From Mesobacillus sp. AQ2 (GTDB taxonomy: Bacteria; Bacillota; Bacilli; Bacillales; Cytobacillaceae): DNA of 64,000 nt. Under the pieces are notes generated by a model. The model did not search any database and was not told where the DNA came from. It saw only the letters and a list, made by a program, of their open reading frames with translations. The translations under genes were made by a program, and so were the position numbers. Each line of letters begins with the position of its first letter. Position 1 is the first letter of the stretch. This document shows positions 51,771 to 60,465 of the stretch, piece after piece. Location: positions 1,121,001 to 1,185,000 of the forward strand of contig NZ_CP126080.1 in the NCBI RefSeq assembly GCF_030122805.1. Direction: 5' to 3'.

Positions 51771-53563
51771 AAAGGCAAAGAGAAAACAAGGCAGGCAGCA
51801 ATAAAAGTACGGTTAAGGGGATTGGACCGACAATCAGGAGGATCTGGTCCTATCTTGCAGGCCAACGGAGCCTGCTGATCCTGGTCCTGTTAATGGTGGT
51901 GGCGAGTTCAGCGCTTGGATTGCTGGGCCCATTCTTGATCGGATGGGGCATCGATCAGTATTTTGCGACAGAATCAGCTGATGGTTTCACTTGGCTATTA
52001 ATCGGCCTAGGTGCAGTTTACGTGATGCATTCCTTAACATTGTGGTTCCAAAGCTACTGGATGATCGGCATCGCTCAGAAGACTGTCTATATAATGAGGA
52101 GGCAGCTCTTCAGCCATTTTCACAAGCTCTCGATTGATTTCTTTAACAAACGCCAGCATGGAGAGCTGATGAGCCGGGTCACCAATGATATCGAAAATGT
52201 CAGCGCGACCCTGAATTCCTCTGTCATCCAGATTTTTTCGAGCGTGCTTACCCTTGCGGGAACATTGGCGGTCATGATTTGGCTGAGTCCTTTGCTTACC
52301 CTGGTGACGATGATTATCGTTCCATTGATGTTCATGGGGATGAAGTGGATTACGAGCCGTACCGGCAAACTATATAAGGAACAGCAGCGCAGGCTTGGAG
52401 AGATGAATGGATATATTGAGGAAACAATTTCCGGACAAAAAATCATCAAATCCTTTTCCCAGGAACCAAAAGTCATTGAAGAGTTCCGCATAAAAAATCA
52501 GCAACTGAAGGAATCAGGTTACTGGGCACAGACATTTACAGGCTTTATCCCGAAATTGATGAATATGCTCAATAACCTTAGCTTTACCATCGTGGCAGGA
52601 GTGGGCGGTTTCTTCGCCTTAAAAGGATATGTAACGATTGGGACAATTGTTATCTTTACCGAGTACTCCCGACAATTCACAAGACCGTTGAATGATCTGT
52701 CGAATCAGTTCAATACCTTGCTGTCAGCTGTTGCAGGAGCCGATCGTGTCTTTGACATCATTGATACGGAGGAAGAGGCTGTAGACGAAAAAGGAGCTGC
52801 ACCTCTCCTTGGCATCACCGGAAAGGTCGAGTTCAAGGATGTATCTTTTTCCTATGAAAAGGGGGGAGATACCGTTTCTGATTTGAATTTTAACGCAGAA
52901 CCTGGCCAAACGATTGCATTGGTTGGCCCTACGGGTGCTGGCAAGTCGACAATCATCAACTTGATTTCGCGTTTTTATGAACCAGATCAGGGGATGATTA
53001 TGATTGATGGGCACGACAGTAAGAAAATCACCCGTGACAGCCTGAGGAAACAAATGGGATTCGTCCTCCAGGATTCATTTTTGTTCCAGGGAAGCATCAG
53101 GGAGAATATTCGATATGGAAGACTGGATGCTTCCGATGAGGAGGTAGAGAAGGCTGCCAGGGCTGCAAATGCCCATTCCTTCATTCAACGATTGCCGGAA
53201 GGGTATGATACTGAGCTTAGCCAGGATGATGCCGGGATAAGCCAGGGGCAAAAGCAATTACTATCGATTGCCAGAGCCATCCTTGCTGATCCTGCGATTT
53301 TGATACTGGATGAAGCGACAAGCAGCATTGATACAATCACTGAGTTGAAAATACAGGAAGCCCTCCAGCATCTGCTGAAGGGAAGAACAAGCTTCATCAT
53401 TGCCCACCGCTTGAATACGATTAAAAATGCCGATCAGATTATCGTTATAGAGAATGGACAAATCATTGAAAAGGGCAGTCATGACGAATTGCTGGCACAA
53501 AAAGGTTTTTACCATGAACTTTATACAAGCCAGCTTGAAAAGAAAATGTTAATGAATTCATAG
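51764..53563 (+). CDS. yfiC: Heterodimeric ABC exporter subunit, YfiC-like (active NBD)
   Basis: A 599-residue half-exporter with six membrane helices and an NBD. Walker A GPTGAGKST is near 392, and Walker B ILILDEATSSID keeps the catalytic Glu. The signature is altered to ISQGQKQL in place of LSGGQ, typical of the asymmetric partner. It complements the preceding subunit: one composite ATP site is canonical, the other degenerate. It begins 7 bp inside the first gene, so production is coupled one to one. Confidence 0.87.
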   Translation: MLKRQRENKAGSNKSTVKGIGPTIRRIWSYLAGQRSLLILVLLMVVASSALGLLGPFLIGWGIDQYFATESADGFTWLLIGLGAVYVMHSLTLWFQSYWMIGIAQKTVYIMRRQLFSHFHKLSIDFFNKRQHGELMSRVTNDIENVSATLNSSVIQIFSSVLTLAGTLAVMIWLSPLLTLVTMIIVPLMFMGMKWITSRTGKLYKEQQRRLGEMNGYIEETISGQKIIKSFSQEPKVIEEFRIKNQQLKESGYWAQTFTGFIPKLMNMLNNLSFTIVAGVGGFFALKGYVTIGTIVIFTEYSRQFTRPLNDLSNQFNTLLSAVAGADRVFDIIDTEEEAVDEKGAAPLLGITGKVEFKDVSFSYEKGGDTVSDLNFNAEPGQTIALVGPTGAGKSTIINLISRFYEPDQGMIMIDGHDSKKITRDSLRKQMGFVLQDSFLFQGSIRENIRYGRLDASDEEVEKAARAANAHSFIQRLPEGYDTELSQDDAGISQGQKQLLSIARAILADPAILILDEATSSIDTITELKIQEALQHLLKGRTSFIIAHRLNTIKNADQIIVIENGQIIEKGSHDELLAQKGFYHELYTSQLEKKMLMNS

Positions 53564-53566
53564 CAG

Positions 53567-53589
53567 GGAGCCTCAGGGCTCCTTTTTTA
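53567..53589 (+). terminator. Terminator of the ABC exporter operon
   Basis: GGAGCC pairs with GGCTCC around a four-base loop, followed by seven T. Confidence 0.88.
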
Positions 53590-53718
53590 TGTTCACAATG
53601 CTAATATATGACAAATTTCCCGGGGAATAGAGGAATCATGAAAACTTTGTCGTATTTCTAAAAGTGGATATTGCGTTTGGGCTATACTATTTAACGCTCT
53701 TCGATTGGAGAAGATAAA

Positions 53719-55014
53719 ATGCTCGTCGAGAAACTCCTGTTGAATGTTTTGATCATTTTGCTGCCTATCTTTATTCATGGTGTTCTTTTTGATAACAAAA
53801 GTGTTGGGAAATCACCTTATTTATGCGGAATCCTGCAAAGCCTGGCTCTGTTTCTCTCGCTTGCGTTTTCATATGAACTGGGCGGATTATACTGGGATCT
53901 TCGGTATGTCCCTTTGGTAGTAGCATTTTTGTATGGGGGGCCGATTGCAGGGGGGATGGTCTTATTTACTTATCTTGCAACAAGGACATTCATGGGAGGG
54001 GATCTCCTTCTCGGTTATGCAAGCGGTTTTTTGGCAGCATTGTTTCCATTCTTGTTCATGAAGAGTTTTTGGACCTTTGATGCTAAGAAGAGGGTCAGGA
54101 CAGCGGTTATTGTTGGTTTCTGGCCATCACTTTCTATGCTTATCATTTTAATCACTAATACTTTTCTCAGTAATGCAGCAGCATCAGAAGATTCAAATAA
54201 GGTCTTGATGAACATAACGATTTTTGGTGTGATACAGATTTTCTCTGTATGGGTAGCAGCTTTCCTCAATGAGGCATTGATAGAAAAGGATTTGATGAAG
54301 AAAGAAATCCTCAGGGCTGAAAAGCTTAATACATTGGGGGAACTTGCAGCGTCCATTGCACATGAAATCAGGAATCCACTGACAGTAGTGAAAGGTTTTC
54401 TGCAAATGATGCACAAGCAGGAAAAGGGAGATAACTTTTACTATTTGAGTCTGGTTCTGACTGAGCTTGGAAGGGCTGAGTCAATCATTAATGATTACCT
54501 GAATTTCGCAAAGCCGCAATTTGAAAAGCTGGAGGACGCAGAACTGGCTGAAATAATTACAGAAGTAACCATCCTCCTGGAAGCCTTTGCCGCAAAAGAA
54601 GGGGTACAGGTGAACGTAAAGCTTGAGTGGGGTGTGTTTGCAAAAGCCGACCGGAACCAGCTGAAGCAAGCTTTAGTGAATATAATAAAGAATGCAATCG
54701 AAGCCACGGAAGAAGGCGGGGAGGTCTTTGTCAGCCAGGCATCGGCAGGGCCAGAATCTTATGTCATCGTCTCAGACACAGGTAAAGGGATGGATCAGGA
54801 GCAGCTGGCACGTCTTGGGACACTTTTTTACACAACTAAAGATAAAGGTACCGGACTTGGTACATCCGTTTCAATGAAAATCATTGAAGCGATGGGCGGG
54901 TCTATTGCATTCAAGAGTGATTTAGGAGTAGGAACGGAAGCCACGATCATCCTGCCAACGTATAATAAGGATGCAGCAGGAGCAGATCCACTTCAGGGGA
55001 ATGAAGCCATGTAA
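53719..55014 (+). CDS. Sporulation-type sensor histidine kinase (KinB-like)
   Basis: A 431-residue membrane kinase. Six hydrophobic segments span about residues 5-185 and form a 5TMR-LYT-like sensor with LRYVPLVVAFLYGGPIAGG near 61. The phospho-acceptor H215 is in SIAHEIRNPLTVVKGFLQMM. The ATP domain has the N box NQLKQALVNIIKNAIEA near 315, the G1 box VSDTGKGMD and the G2 box GTGLGTSVS. Length and topology match B. subtilis KinB, which feeds the Spo0 phosphorelay. There is no response regulator beside it, as expected of phosphorelay kinases. Confidence 0.83.
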   Translation: MLVEKLLLNVLIILLPIFIHGVLFDNKSVGKSPYLCGILQSLALFLSLAFSYELGGLYWDLRYVPLVVAFLYGGPIAGGMVLFTYLATRTFMGGDLLLGYASGFLAALFPFLFMKSFWTFDAKKRVRTAVIVGFWPSLSMLIILITNTFLSNAAASEDSNKVLMNITIFGVIQIFSVWVAAFLNEALIEKDLMKKEILRAEKLNTLGELAASIAHEIRNPLTVVKGFLQMMHKQEKGDNFYYLSLVLTELGRAESIINDYLNFAKPQFEKLEDAELAEIITEVTILLEAFAAKEGVQVNVKLEWGVFAKADRNQLKQALVNIIKNAIEATEEGGEVFVSQASAGPESYVIVSDTGKGMDQEQLARLGTLFYTTKDKGTGLGTSVSMKIIEAMGGSIAFKSDLGVGTEATIILPTYNKDAAGADPLQGNEAM

Positions 55015-55042
55015 TGATTTTCAAAGAAAATCGGACAAATAG

Positions 55043-55070
55043 AAAAAGCGAACCGTTATCGGTTCGCTTT
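55043..55070 (+). terminator. Terminator after the kinase gene
   Basis: AAAGCGAACCG pairs with CGGTTCGCTTT around TTAT. The T run is short, with TTT at the end of the stem. Confidence 0.8.
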
Positions 55071-55371
55071 CAAGTAACTTGCTACTCCACAAGATGTATA
55101 ATAAATCATCCATTTATAAACTTTGCCGCGGTACAAAATTCCACTTGACCATTTTTAACCTAAACGACGCAAGCCCTACCTCTCTTGCATCCTTACGGCT
55201 CCGAAGCCGATCCAGTGTGAATAAGTTGTTACCTAAAAATAAAAGCAGAACGCCATTAATTGTTTACATAGTATTGGTTGTGACTCAAGTTACTTCCTTT
55301 TGGCGAAGCTTATTCATTATATTTCATTTTCCAGCAGATGTCAACTGTTTTTTTACAAATGTTTGAAGTCT
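55071..55371. other. Intergenic region, no recognised element
   Basis: About 300 bp between the kinase terminator and the convergent spore-protein gene. It includes GC-richer patches (GCAAGCCCTACCTCTCTTGC; GGCTCCGAAGCC) that can form small hairpins, but no frame with a ribosome site and no riboswitch or tRNA pattern I can name. Confidence 0.4.
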
Positions 55372-55623
55372 TTACTGTTTCCGTAAATTTTCCTGTGCCA
55401 TTTTCACGAGCTCCCGGACCATGCTTCCACCCAATTTTCCCCCAACTTTTCCAGCTTCCCGGGTTGAAAGATTACCGTTATAACCCTTATTAAGGGGAAC
55501 GCCAACCTCTTTGGCTGTTTCAAATTTTGCATCCTCCGCTTTTATTGTACCGGCTACCTGTGCTTTTAGATCATCAAGTGCCTTCCTGGCTTCCGGTACA
55601 AGGATCTTATTCCTTCTTGCCAT
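55372..55623 (-). CDS. Alpha/beta-type small acid-soluble spore protein
   Basis: An 83-residue DNA-binding SASP that coats spore DNA. The N-terminal half has KFETAKEVGVPLN, which contains the germination-protease region; the C-terminal half has the conserved NLSTREAGKVGGKLGGSMVRELVKMAQENL. ATG 55623 follows GGAGGGATCACT; an upstream ATG gives eight extra residues and lacks a ribosome site. A sequence resembling a forespore (sigma-G) -10 element, AATACTA, lies upstream on the minus strand. Confidence 0.9.
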   Translation of the reverse strand: MARRNKILVPEARKALDDLKAQVAGTIKAEDAKFETAKEVGVPLNKGYNGNLSTREAGKVGGKLGGSMVRELVKMAQENLRKQ

Positions 55624-55689
55624 TAGTGATCCCTCCATAATGATCATTACATTCTCACGTTAGTATTGGTAATGAAGAAGAATATTATT

Positions 55690-56065
55690 AAATAATGAAC
55701 CGTTCAGATTACGGGATATAGGTTTTATTGCATTAATAAAAGGGTAAATATTATAGCCAATTTAATTATCCTCAAACTTATCAACAAACAAAAACTATTA
55801 TTTATAAGTACTCCACAGCTTTATCCACATTATCCACAGGAATATCGTTAAATTACGATAGATAAATAAACCCTAATATTAAAAGCTTTTAGAGAATTTA
55901 TTAACAATATTCACATGTATGTGGGTAACTTATTTTTGTACAATTAGTGAAAATACTTGTTTAATGAAGCGGTTGGGAGTAAATTAGAAGTATCGAAAGT
56001 TAGTGAAGTAATTCACAAACTCAAGTTCCTGATTTGCTAACCGTAGATATTCCCCCTTCCCTTAA
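55690..56065. other. AT-rich intergenic region with DnaA-box-like sequences
   Basis: About 400 bp without a gene. It is very AT-rich and contains two adjacent perfect TTATCCACA sequences (55821-55838), a CCACAG just before, a TATTCACA near 55907 and a TGTGGGTAA (reverse DnaA-box-like) near 55919. Confidence 0.5.
55821..55838 (+). promoter_or_regulatory. Two directly abutting DnaA boxes
   Basis: TTATCCACA occurs twice with no gap (55821-55829 and 55830-55838). This is the consensus DnaA box. DnaA clusters outside oriC are known to titrate DnaA in B. subtilis; the same role here is inference. Confidence 0.6.
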
Positions 56066-56069
56066 AAGG

Positions 56070-56101
56070 AAAAAGCAGAATCATTTTGATTCTGCTTTTT
56101 C
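56070..56101 (-). terminator. Terminator of yfhD
   Basis: AAAAAGCAGAATCA pairs with TGATTCTGCTTTTT around a short loop; it lies 14 bp after the leftward yfhD stop. Confidence 0.85.
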
Positions 56102-56114
56102 CTATATGAGAGGG

Positions 56115-56300
56115 TTATTTTCTTCTGCTTTTGGCACGCTGGTCTGCAGCTTTTGAACGTGCCATTGCTTCAAGATCATCGTGGTCAGCTAAATCGCGAT
56201 CGAATTCTACATCAATGCCATCAGATTTCATGTTTTTTGGTACTTGTGGAAGGGATGCTTTATTGCGATCACGTGTTTTGTGTCCATGTGCTCTTCCCAT
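56115..56300 (-). CDS. yfhD: YfhD family small protein
   Basis: A 61-residue, highly charged protein, beginning MGRAHGHKTRDRNK and containing DVEFDRDLADHDDLEAMARSKAADQR, which matches the YfhD family of bacilli. Function is unknown; many such small charged proteins are sporulation-associated. ATG 56300 follows AAAGGGG. It heads the block syntenic with B. subtilis yfh genes. Confidence 0.88.
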   Translation of the reverse strand: MGRAHGHKTRDRNKASLPQVPKNMKSDGIDVEFDRDLADHDDLEAMARSKAADQRAKSRRK

Positions 56301-56323
56301 TCGAAAAACCCCTTTCAAAAGTT

Positions 56324-56357
56324 AAAAGTACGGAAATGCATTATTTCCGTACTTTTA
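56324..56357 (-). terminator. Terminator between yfhE and yfhD
   Basis: AAAAGTACGGAAAT pairs perfectly with ATTTCCGTACTTTT around five bases; it acts after yfhE on the minus strand. Confidence 0.82.
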
Positions 56358-56385
56358 TGTTCCTCCAAAAGAAGCGCCTTAATGC

Positions 56386-56508
56386 CTAATATCTCTTTCC
56401 AGCTGCATAGCCGCCTGCTCTGTCTGCTTTTTTGAATTCTCGGCTGTATGTAACTTCCTGCATGCTTGATAATGTACTCTTTGTCTTATCCCTTTTTTTC
56501 TTATCCAA
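56386..56508 (-). CDS. yfhE: YfhE family small protein
   Basis: A 40-residue gene found by reading the minus strand. TTG start at 56508-56506, with AAAGGGTG about eight bases upstream, then MDKKKRDKTKSTLSS and VTYSREFKKADRAGGYAAGKRY, with a TAG stop at 56386. VTYSREFKxADR is the YfhE family signature. It lies exactly where yfhE is expected, between yfhD and yfhF. Function unknown; it is short, basic and probably sporulation-associated. Confidence 0.85.
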   Translation of the reverse strand: MDKKKRDKTKSTLSSMQEVTYSREFKKADRAGGYAAGKRY

Positions 56509-56573
56509 TCCAATTCACCCTTTCAATGTGTGTACCTTATAAGTATTTCCTTGTTGAAAGGGATTAAACACCT

Positions 56574-57473
56574 TTATTTTCCTAAAATTCCTTTAAGGGC
56601 TTTTTCAAGTTCTGGATACTTGAATTTAAAACCGGCTTTTAGAAGCTTTGAGGGAACGACATTCTGGCCTTCCAGCAAAAGCATGCTCATATCTCCAAGA
56701 GCGATTTTCAGGGCAAAGGAGGGAACCGGAAGCCAATTGGGGCGTCCCAACACTTTGGATAAAATTTGGCCAAACTGATCCATTGTTACTGGTGAAGGAG
56801 AGACAAAGTTTACTGGACCGTCCAACTGGTCATTCCCAATTGCATAAATAATTCCACGAATGACATCCTCAATATGAATCCATGAGAGCCACTGAGTACC
56901 AGAGCCGACTTTTCCGCCCGCAAAAAATTTATACGGGAGCATCATCTTTGGCAAGGCTCCGCCATTTTTATCCAGGATCACACCGAATCGGCAAAGCACC
57001 ACCCGGGAGCCTAATTCTTTTGCCTGGGTTGCGGCAGCCTCCCAGCGCCAGACCGTGTCAGCCAGAAAGTCATTAGCTGGATCCGATTGTTCGTTGAAAA
57101 CTTCTGTCAGCGAGGTGCCGTAATAACCCACTGCACTTGCATTGATTAAGACAGGAGGCTTATTTTTAAGTGACTCGATAATCCTGTTCACTTCGCTGGT
57201 CGCCTTAATCCTGCTGTCCATGATCTTCTGTTTGTACTCATCTGTCCATCTGTCATTAATAGTTGCGCCTGCAAGATTCACGATTGCATTAATGCCTTCA
57301 AGCTCATTTTCCGGATTGTCAGCCTCATTGAGCCACTGAACAAATTTTGGATTATGGCTGCCTTGATCTTTCCTATTCCGGGTTAAAATGAATACTTCAT
57401 GTCCGTTACGGATAAGTTCACTGCTTAAAGCCCTGCCGACAAGCCCTGTTCCTCCGGTTATGGCTATTTTCAT
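56574..57473 (-). CDS. yfhF: TIGR01777-type NAD-dependent epimerase/dehydratase family protein
   Basis: A 299-residue extended-SDR protein. It has the N-terminal dinucleotide motif GGTGLVG at residues 8-14, the VNLAGATINDRWT segment near 75, and the family-specific ASAVGYYGTS near 116 in place of the usual YxxxK context. The C-terminal domain DUF1731 (RPNWLPVPSFALKIALGDMSMLLLEGQNVVPSKL) is intact. The substrate is unknown. ATG 57473 follows TAGGAGG. In B. subtilis yfhF lies next to recX, as here, divergently. Confidence 0.9.
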   Translation of the reverse strand: MKIAITGGTGLVGRALSSELIRNGHEVFILTRNRKDQGSHNPKFVQWLNEADNPENELEGINAIVNLAGATINDRWTDEYKQKIMDSRIKATSEVNRIIESLKNKPPVLINASAVGYYGTSLTEVFNEQSDPANDFLADTVWRWEAAATQAKELGSRVVLCRFGVILDKNGGALPKMMLPYKFFAGGKVGSGTQWLSWIHIEDVIRGIIYAIGNDQLDGPVNFVSPSPVTMDQFGQILSKVLGRPNWLPVPSFALKIALGDMSMLLLEGQNVVPSKLLKAGFKFKYPELEKALKGILGK

Positions 57474-57572
57474 GGTCAACCTCCTAAGTTTTCCTTTTAT
57501 GTATATAGTACTGCTTTTAAAATGATAAACCTCCTTTGAATGTGTTAAAGTTTCTTTAGAGGTGAAAATCAA

Positions 57573-58385
57573 ATGCCAGCCATTACGAAAATCTCCGTCC
57601 AAAAACACAATAAAGACAGATACAGCATTTTTACCGACAGCGGAAGGGGAGAAGAGTACGCGTTCAGCGTCGATGAAGATGTTTTAATAAAATATAATTT
57701 GAAAAAGGGAATGGAACTGGATGACTTTGCGGTCACGGAAATGCTTTTTCAGGACGATATCCGGAAAGCCTATAATACAGCAATCAATTATCTTTCACAC
57801 CGCATGCGCTCAGAGTCTGAAGTCCGTGAACACCTTAAGAAAAAAGAAATCTCAGATTCCGTCATAAAAGAAGCAATCCATAAATTATATGAGTTTAAAT
57901 TCCTGAATGATGAGGAATTTGCCAACGCTTTTGTCCGGACACAACTGAATACGACGGATAAAGGCGCGGAAGTCATTAAACTGGAACTGAAGGAGAAAGG
58001 GATTGCTCCCGATCTGATCACAAAAGTGGTCGATGAGGTCTCATTCGATGAACAGTTGGAAAAAGCAATCAAACTCAGTGAAAAATATGCTTTGAAGAAT
58101 AAGAAGGACTCATCGAGGATCCTTAAGCAGAAAATTGAACAGATGCTTAGGCGCAAAGGTTATTCATTTTCGATCATACATGCTGCTTTGGATGAGACAG
58201 AGATTGAAAAAGAAGACGATGCTGAAATGGATGCATTGCGTATTCAAGGAGAAAAACTGCACAGCAAGTACAGTAAGCTTTCAGAACGTGAATACAGACA
58301 GAAGCTGAAGATGGCATTGTACCGCAAGGGATTTCCAATGGAAATGATCGATGAATTCATTTCCGAAAAAGAGAATGAGGAATAA
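57573..58385 (+). CDS. recX: Recombination regulator RecX
   Basis: A 270-residue RecX protein with three-helix repeats, including ALNYLSHRMRSESEVREHLKKK-like (here AINYLSHRMRSESEVREHL near residue 70) and LRRKGYSFSIIHAAL near 190. RecX binds RecA filaments and limits recombination. The N-terminal extension of about 60 residues is usual for Bacillus RecX. Start ATG follows GAGGTG. It diverges from yfhF. Confidence 0.9.
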   Translation: MPAITKISVQKHNKDRYSIFTDSGRGEEYAFSVDEDVLIKYNLKKGMELDDFAVTEMLFQDDIRKAYNTAINYLSHRMRSESEVREHLKKKEISDSVIKEAIHKLYEFKFLNDEEFANAFVRTQLNTTDKGAEVIKLELKEKGIAPDLITKVVDEVSFDEQLEKAIKLSEKYALKNKKDSSRILKQKIEQMLRRKGYSFSIIHAALDETEIEKEDDAEMDALRIQGEKLHSKYSKLSEREYRQKLKMALYRKGFPMEMIDEFISEKENEE

Positions 58386-58415
58386 AAAAATCATGACTGG
58401 CGTCATGATTTTTTC
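58384..58415. terminator. Bidirectional terminator between recX and the SDR gene
   Basis: AAAAAATCATGAC pairs with GTCATGATTTTTT around a four-base loop; it overlaps the SDR stop codon region. Confidence 0.9.
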
Positions 58416-59080
58416 GATTCTATAACAATTTCGGGTTTTTCGAGATTATCGATAATGATTCCGGCCACTTCAGCAGCAGAACGAAACCTAGCCGGGTCTG
58501 CCACATGCTCGCTTTCATCCCAGAATGGAGTATTCATCCCGCCCATATAGGCAGCGACGAAACGGATGTCTGTTTCTTCGTACTCCTTCTGCAGGCTTTC
58601 GGTAAAGCCTCTGACGGCGAATTTGCTGGAACAATAGACAGCTTCATTCTTTTTCCCCCGTAGTCCGGCCGTCGAGACGATGTTCAGGACAAGGCCCTCA
58701 TGATTCAGTTCAAGGTAGGGAAGGATGGCCTTCGTCATATGGATCGTTCCAAAAACATTTGTCTGGAACATTTCTTCGATTTCTGTATCGGAGCTTTCGG
58801 AGAACGGACCGAAGTATCCGAGGCCGGCATTATTTATGAGCCCGTACAATTCATGTTTTTTGCTAATCAACAACGCTTTCTCCTTGATATCCTCCAGATT
58901 GCGAAGGTCAAGCGTGAGTGCGGTGGCACTTCCCCCTGATTGTTCAATCTGCTCCTTGACGGCATTTAGTTTATCTTCTGTTCTTCCTGTCAAAATCATA
59001 TGGTAATCCTGTTTGGCCAGCAGCAGTGAGAGCTCTTTTCCAAGGCCGGTGCCGGCACCAGTCACAATGATTGCTTTCAT
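58403..59080 (-). CDS. SDR family oxidoreductase
   Basis: A 225-residue classical short-chain dehydrogenase. TGAGTGLG is at residues 7-14, NNAGLG near 86, the catalytic serine in VSTAG near 136 and YCSSK near 149. The C-terminus is short, so the substrate loop is small. It resembles YqjQ/DltE-like SDRs of bacilli; substrate unknown. It is an insertion relative to the B. subtilis yfh order. Start ATG follows AAGGAGG. Confidence 0.82.
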   Translation of the reverse strand: MKAIIVTGAGTGLGKELSLLLAKQDYHMILTGRTEDKLNAVKEQIEQSGGSATALTLDLRNLEDIKEKALLISKKHELYGLINNAGLGYFGPFSESSDTEIEEMFQTNVFGTIHMTKAILPYLELNHEGLVLNIVSTAGLRGKKNEAVYCSSKFAVRGFTESLQKEYEETDIRFVAAYMGGMNTPFWDESEHVADPARFRSAAEVAGIIIDNLEKPEIVIESKKS

Positions 59081-59169
59081 GATAGCCTCCTTAAGATAAC
59101 ATGCTATAATTTAGTTATATCTTAAATGCTTGAATGTTAAAAGCAAGAACTATCCAGGAGTGAATCAAT

Positions 59170-59508
59170 ATGGGCAGAGAAAAACGTTACAGCGAAATGA
59201 CCGAATATGAATTGAACCAGGAAATCGCCAGTCTCCGCGACAAGGCAAGGAAAGCAGAACAAATGGGAATGGCAAGTGAACTGGCCGTTTATGAGCGGAA
59301 GATTGCCATGGCCAGATCCTATATGCTCAACCCGGATGATTTTAAGCCAGGTGAAGTCTATGGCATCGAAGGAGACCCGGGAGCCTACTTTAAAATCGAT
59401 TATATGAATGGTGTATTTGCCTGGGGTGCACGTCTTAACGGAGATGGTAAAGAAGAAGCACTGCCGATTTCCCTTTTAACGGAAACAGAGCAAAACCAGA
59501 ATAATTAA
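59170..59508 (+). CDS. yfhH: YfhH family protein (DUF1811)
   Basis: A 112-residue protein with an N-terminal helical hairpin (EMTEYELNQEIASLRDKARKAEQMGMASELAVYERKIAMA) and a beta-rich C-terminal half (FKPGEVYGIEGDPGAYFKIDYMNGVFAWGARL), as in YfhH/DUF1811. Function unknown. It keeps its B. subtilis position after recX. The 3' end overlaps one arm of a long hairpin. Confidence 0.88.
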   Translation: MGREKRYSEMTEYELNQEIASLRDKARKAEQMGMASELAVYERKIAMARSYMLNPDDFKPGEVYGIEGDPGAYFKIDYMNGVFAWGARLNGDGKEEALPISLLTETEQNQNN

Positions 59509-59524
59509 GAATCTGGTTTTGCTC
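59488..59524 (+). terminator. Perfect hairpin overlapping the yfhH stop
   Basis: GAGCAAAACCAGA and TCTGGTTTTGCTC pair perfectly around eleven bases. No downstream T run is present, so it may protect the 3' end or terminate weakly. Confidence 0.6.
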
Positions 59525-59569
59525 ATGTGTTAAAGGATGGAACAGCTTAAGCTGTCCACAGGATGATGT

Positions 59570-59752
59570 TTAATGGTCCTTAATGACTGCTGAAGTGTCA
59601 TCTTCACGGTGAGAGGAAGCATACATGCGCTCCTGAGGATGGGTATTGATCGTGCCATCGGCTCTTTTTGAAGCGTATTCCGCTTTTGCCCGAGGCTCGC
59701 CCTCAAGCTTATTATTGTTCTGGTTCGGGAAATTGGTTACTTTATTTCGCAT
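59570..59752 (-). CDS. sspK: Small acid-soluble spore protein K
   Basis: A 60-residue SspK-type protein: [15 protein letters not shown] then [28 protein letters not shown], the family core. B. subtilis SspK is about 50 residues; this one has a slightly longer C-terminus ([17 protein letters not shown]). ATG 59752 follows GGAGGGC. It is expressed in the forespore in B. subtilis. Confidence 0.92.
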   Translation of the reverse strand: MRNKVTNFPNQNNNKLEGEPRAKAEYASKRADGTINTHPQERMYASSHREDDTSAVIKDH

Positions 59753-59869
59753 AATGCCCTCCGTGACGGGTAAAATTACGTGCATTCCAGAATGGATGCA
59801 CGCAATCATAGTATTCGAGTAATGACACATAATCATAACTATATTAAAAATTGGCAAAGGGTGATCAGG

Positions 59870-60124
59870 ATGCAGGAAACACACGAAGCGCTGGCCAGCC
59901 TGCTTCAGGAAAAAAACAACGGCATCACATATGAGCAGGCTTTGAGATGGGTCGAGCTGTTATGGAGTGACTTTGAAGCGACATACGCCAAAGCAGGCCA
60001 TAAATATATGGGCAGCGAAATGACAGAAAAAGTCGTCCGCCAATGGATTGAAAATTACGGCAGCCAGCTGCACGAATTCGTTGCCAGGAATCCTAAGTAT
60101 AAGCATTTATTGGAAGAGGAATAA
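59870..60124 (+). CDS. yfhJ: YfhJ family protein (WVELL)
   Basis: An 84-residue protein with the naming motif [23 protein letters not shown] near residue 26. Function is unknown in all bacilli. ATG 59870 has AGGGTGATCAGG upstream; a longer frame to 59780 has no ribosome site. It diverges from sspK as in B. subtilis. Confidence 0.9.
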   Translation: MQETHEALASLLQEKNNGITYEQALRWVELLWSDFEATYAKAGHKYMGSEMTEKVVRQWIENYGSQLHEFVARNPKYKHLLEEE

Positions 60125-60136
60125 ACCTGACAAAGA

Positions 60137-60170
60137 GAATCCCCGTTTAAGAGGGGATTTTTGTTTTTTA
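60137..60170 (+). terminator. Terminator after yfhJ
   Basis: AATCCCC pairs with GGGGATT around eight bases, followed by TTTGTTTTTT. Confidence 0.82.
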
Positions 60171-60271
60171 TCGGCATGATTAGCTCAATTAAGTGTGATT
60201 AACTACTGTGGGTTTCATAATCCCATCTCTAGCGCTCAGCTATTTTGCATCTCTGAGCAAGCTTTTGAATA

Positions 60272-60362
60272 ATTGCACGGTAAAACATCATAATGGCGCA
60301 GTGATCGACGTTAATTGCACCATCAAGCAGAATAATTGCACGTTCAGTCTTATTCATTGCAC
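60272..60362. repeat. Phased array of ATTGCAC words, exact 21-bp period
   Basis: ATTGCAC (one copy ATGGCGC) starts at 60272, 60293, 60314, 60335 and 60356, exactly 21 bp apart, with AT-rich, unrelated filler. It lies between the convergent yfhJ and yfhP genes. It belongs to the same geometric class as the arrays at 7.1, 14.2, 34.1 and 39.3 kb but uses a different word. Confidence 0.9.
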
Positions 60363-60465
60363 CCTTAGCAGCTGGAATTAAACCGCAAACCTAATAATAG
60401 AAAAACCTCCTCAGCCACATGGGAAAGGAAGTCATAAAGTTTTGGAGTGACTCCAGCCAAACAAA

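Noticed and set aside
51764..53563. Defective ABC subunit because the signature is ISQGQ
   Set aside because: An altered signature in one partner and an altered Walker B in the other is the normal asymmetric arrangement of heterodimeric exporters.
55143..55225. Riboswitch or small RNA in the GC-rich patch before the spore gene
   Set aside because: Only short hairpins and no match to a known aptamer consensus; no properly oriented gene follows.
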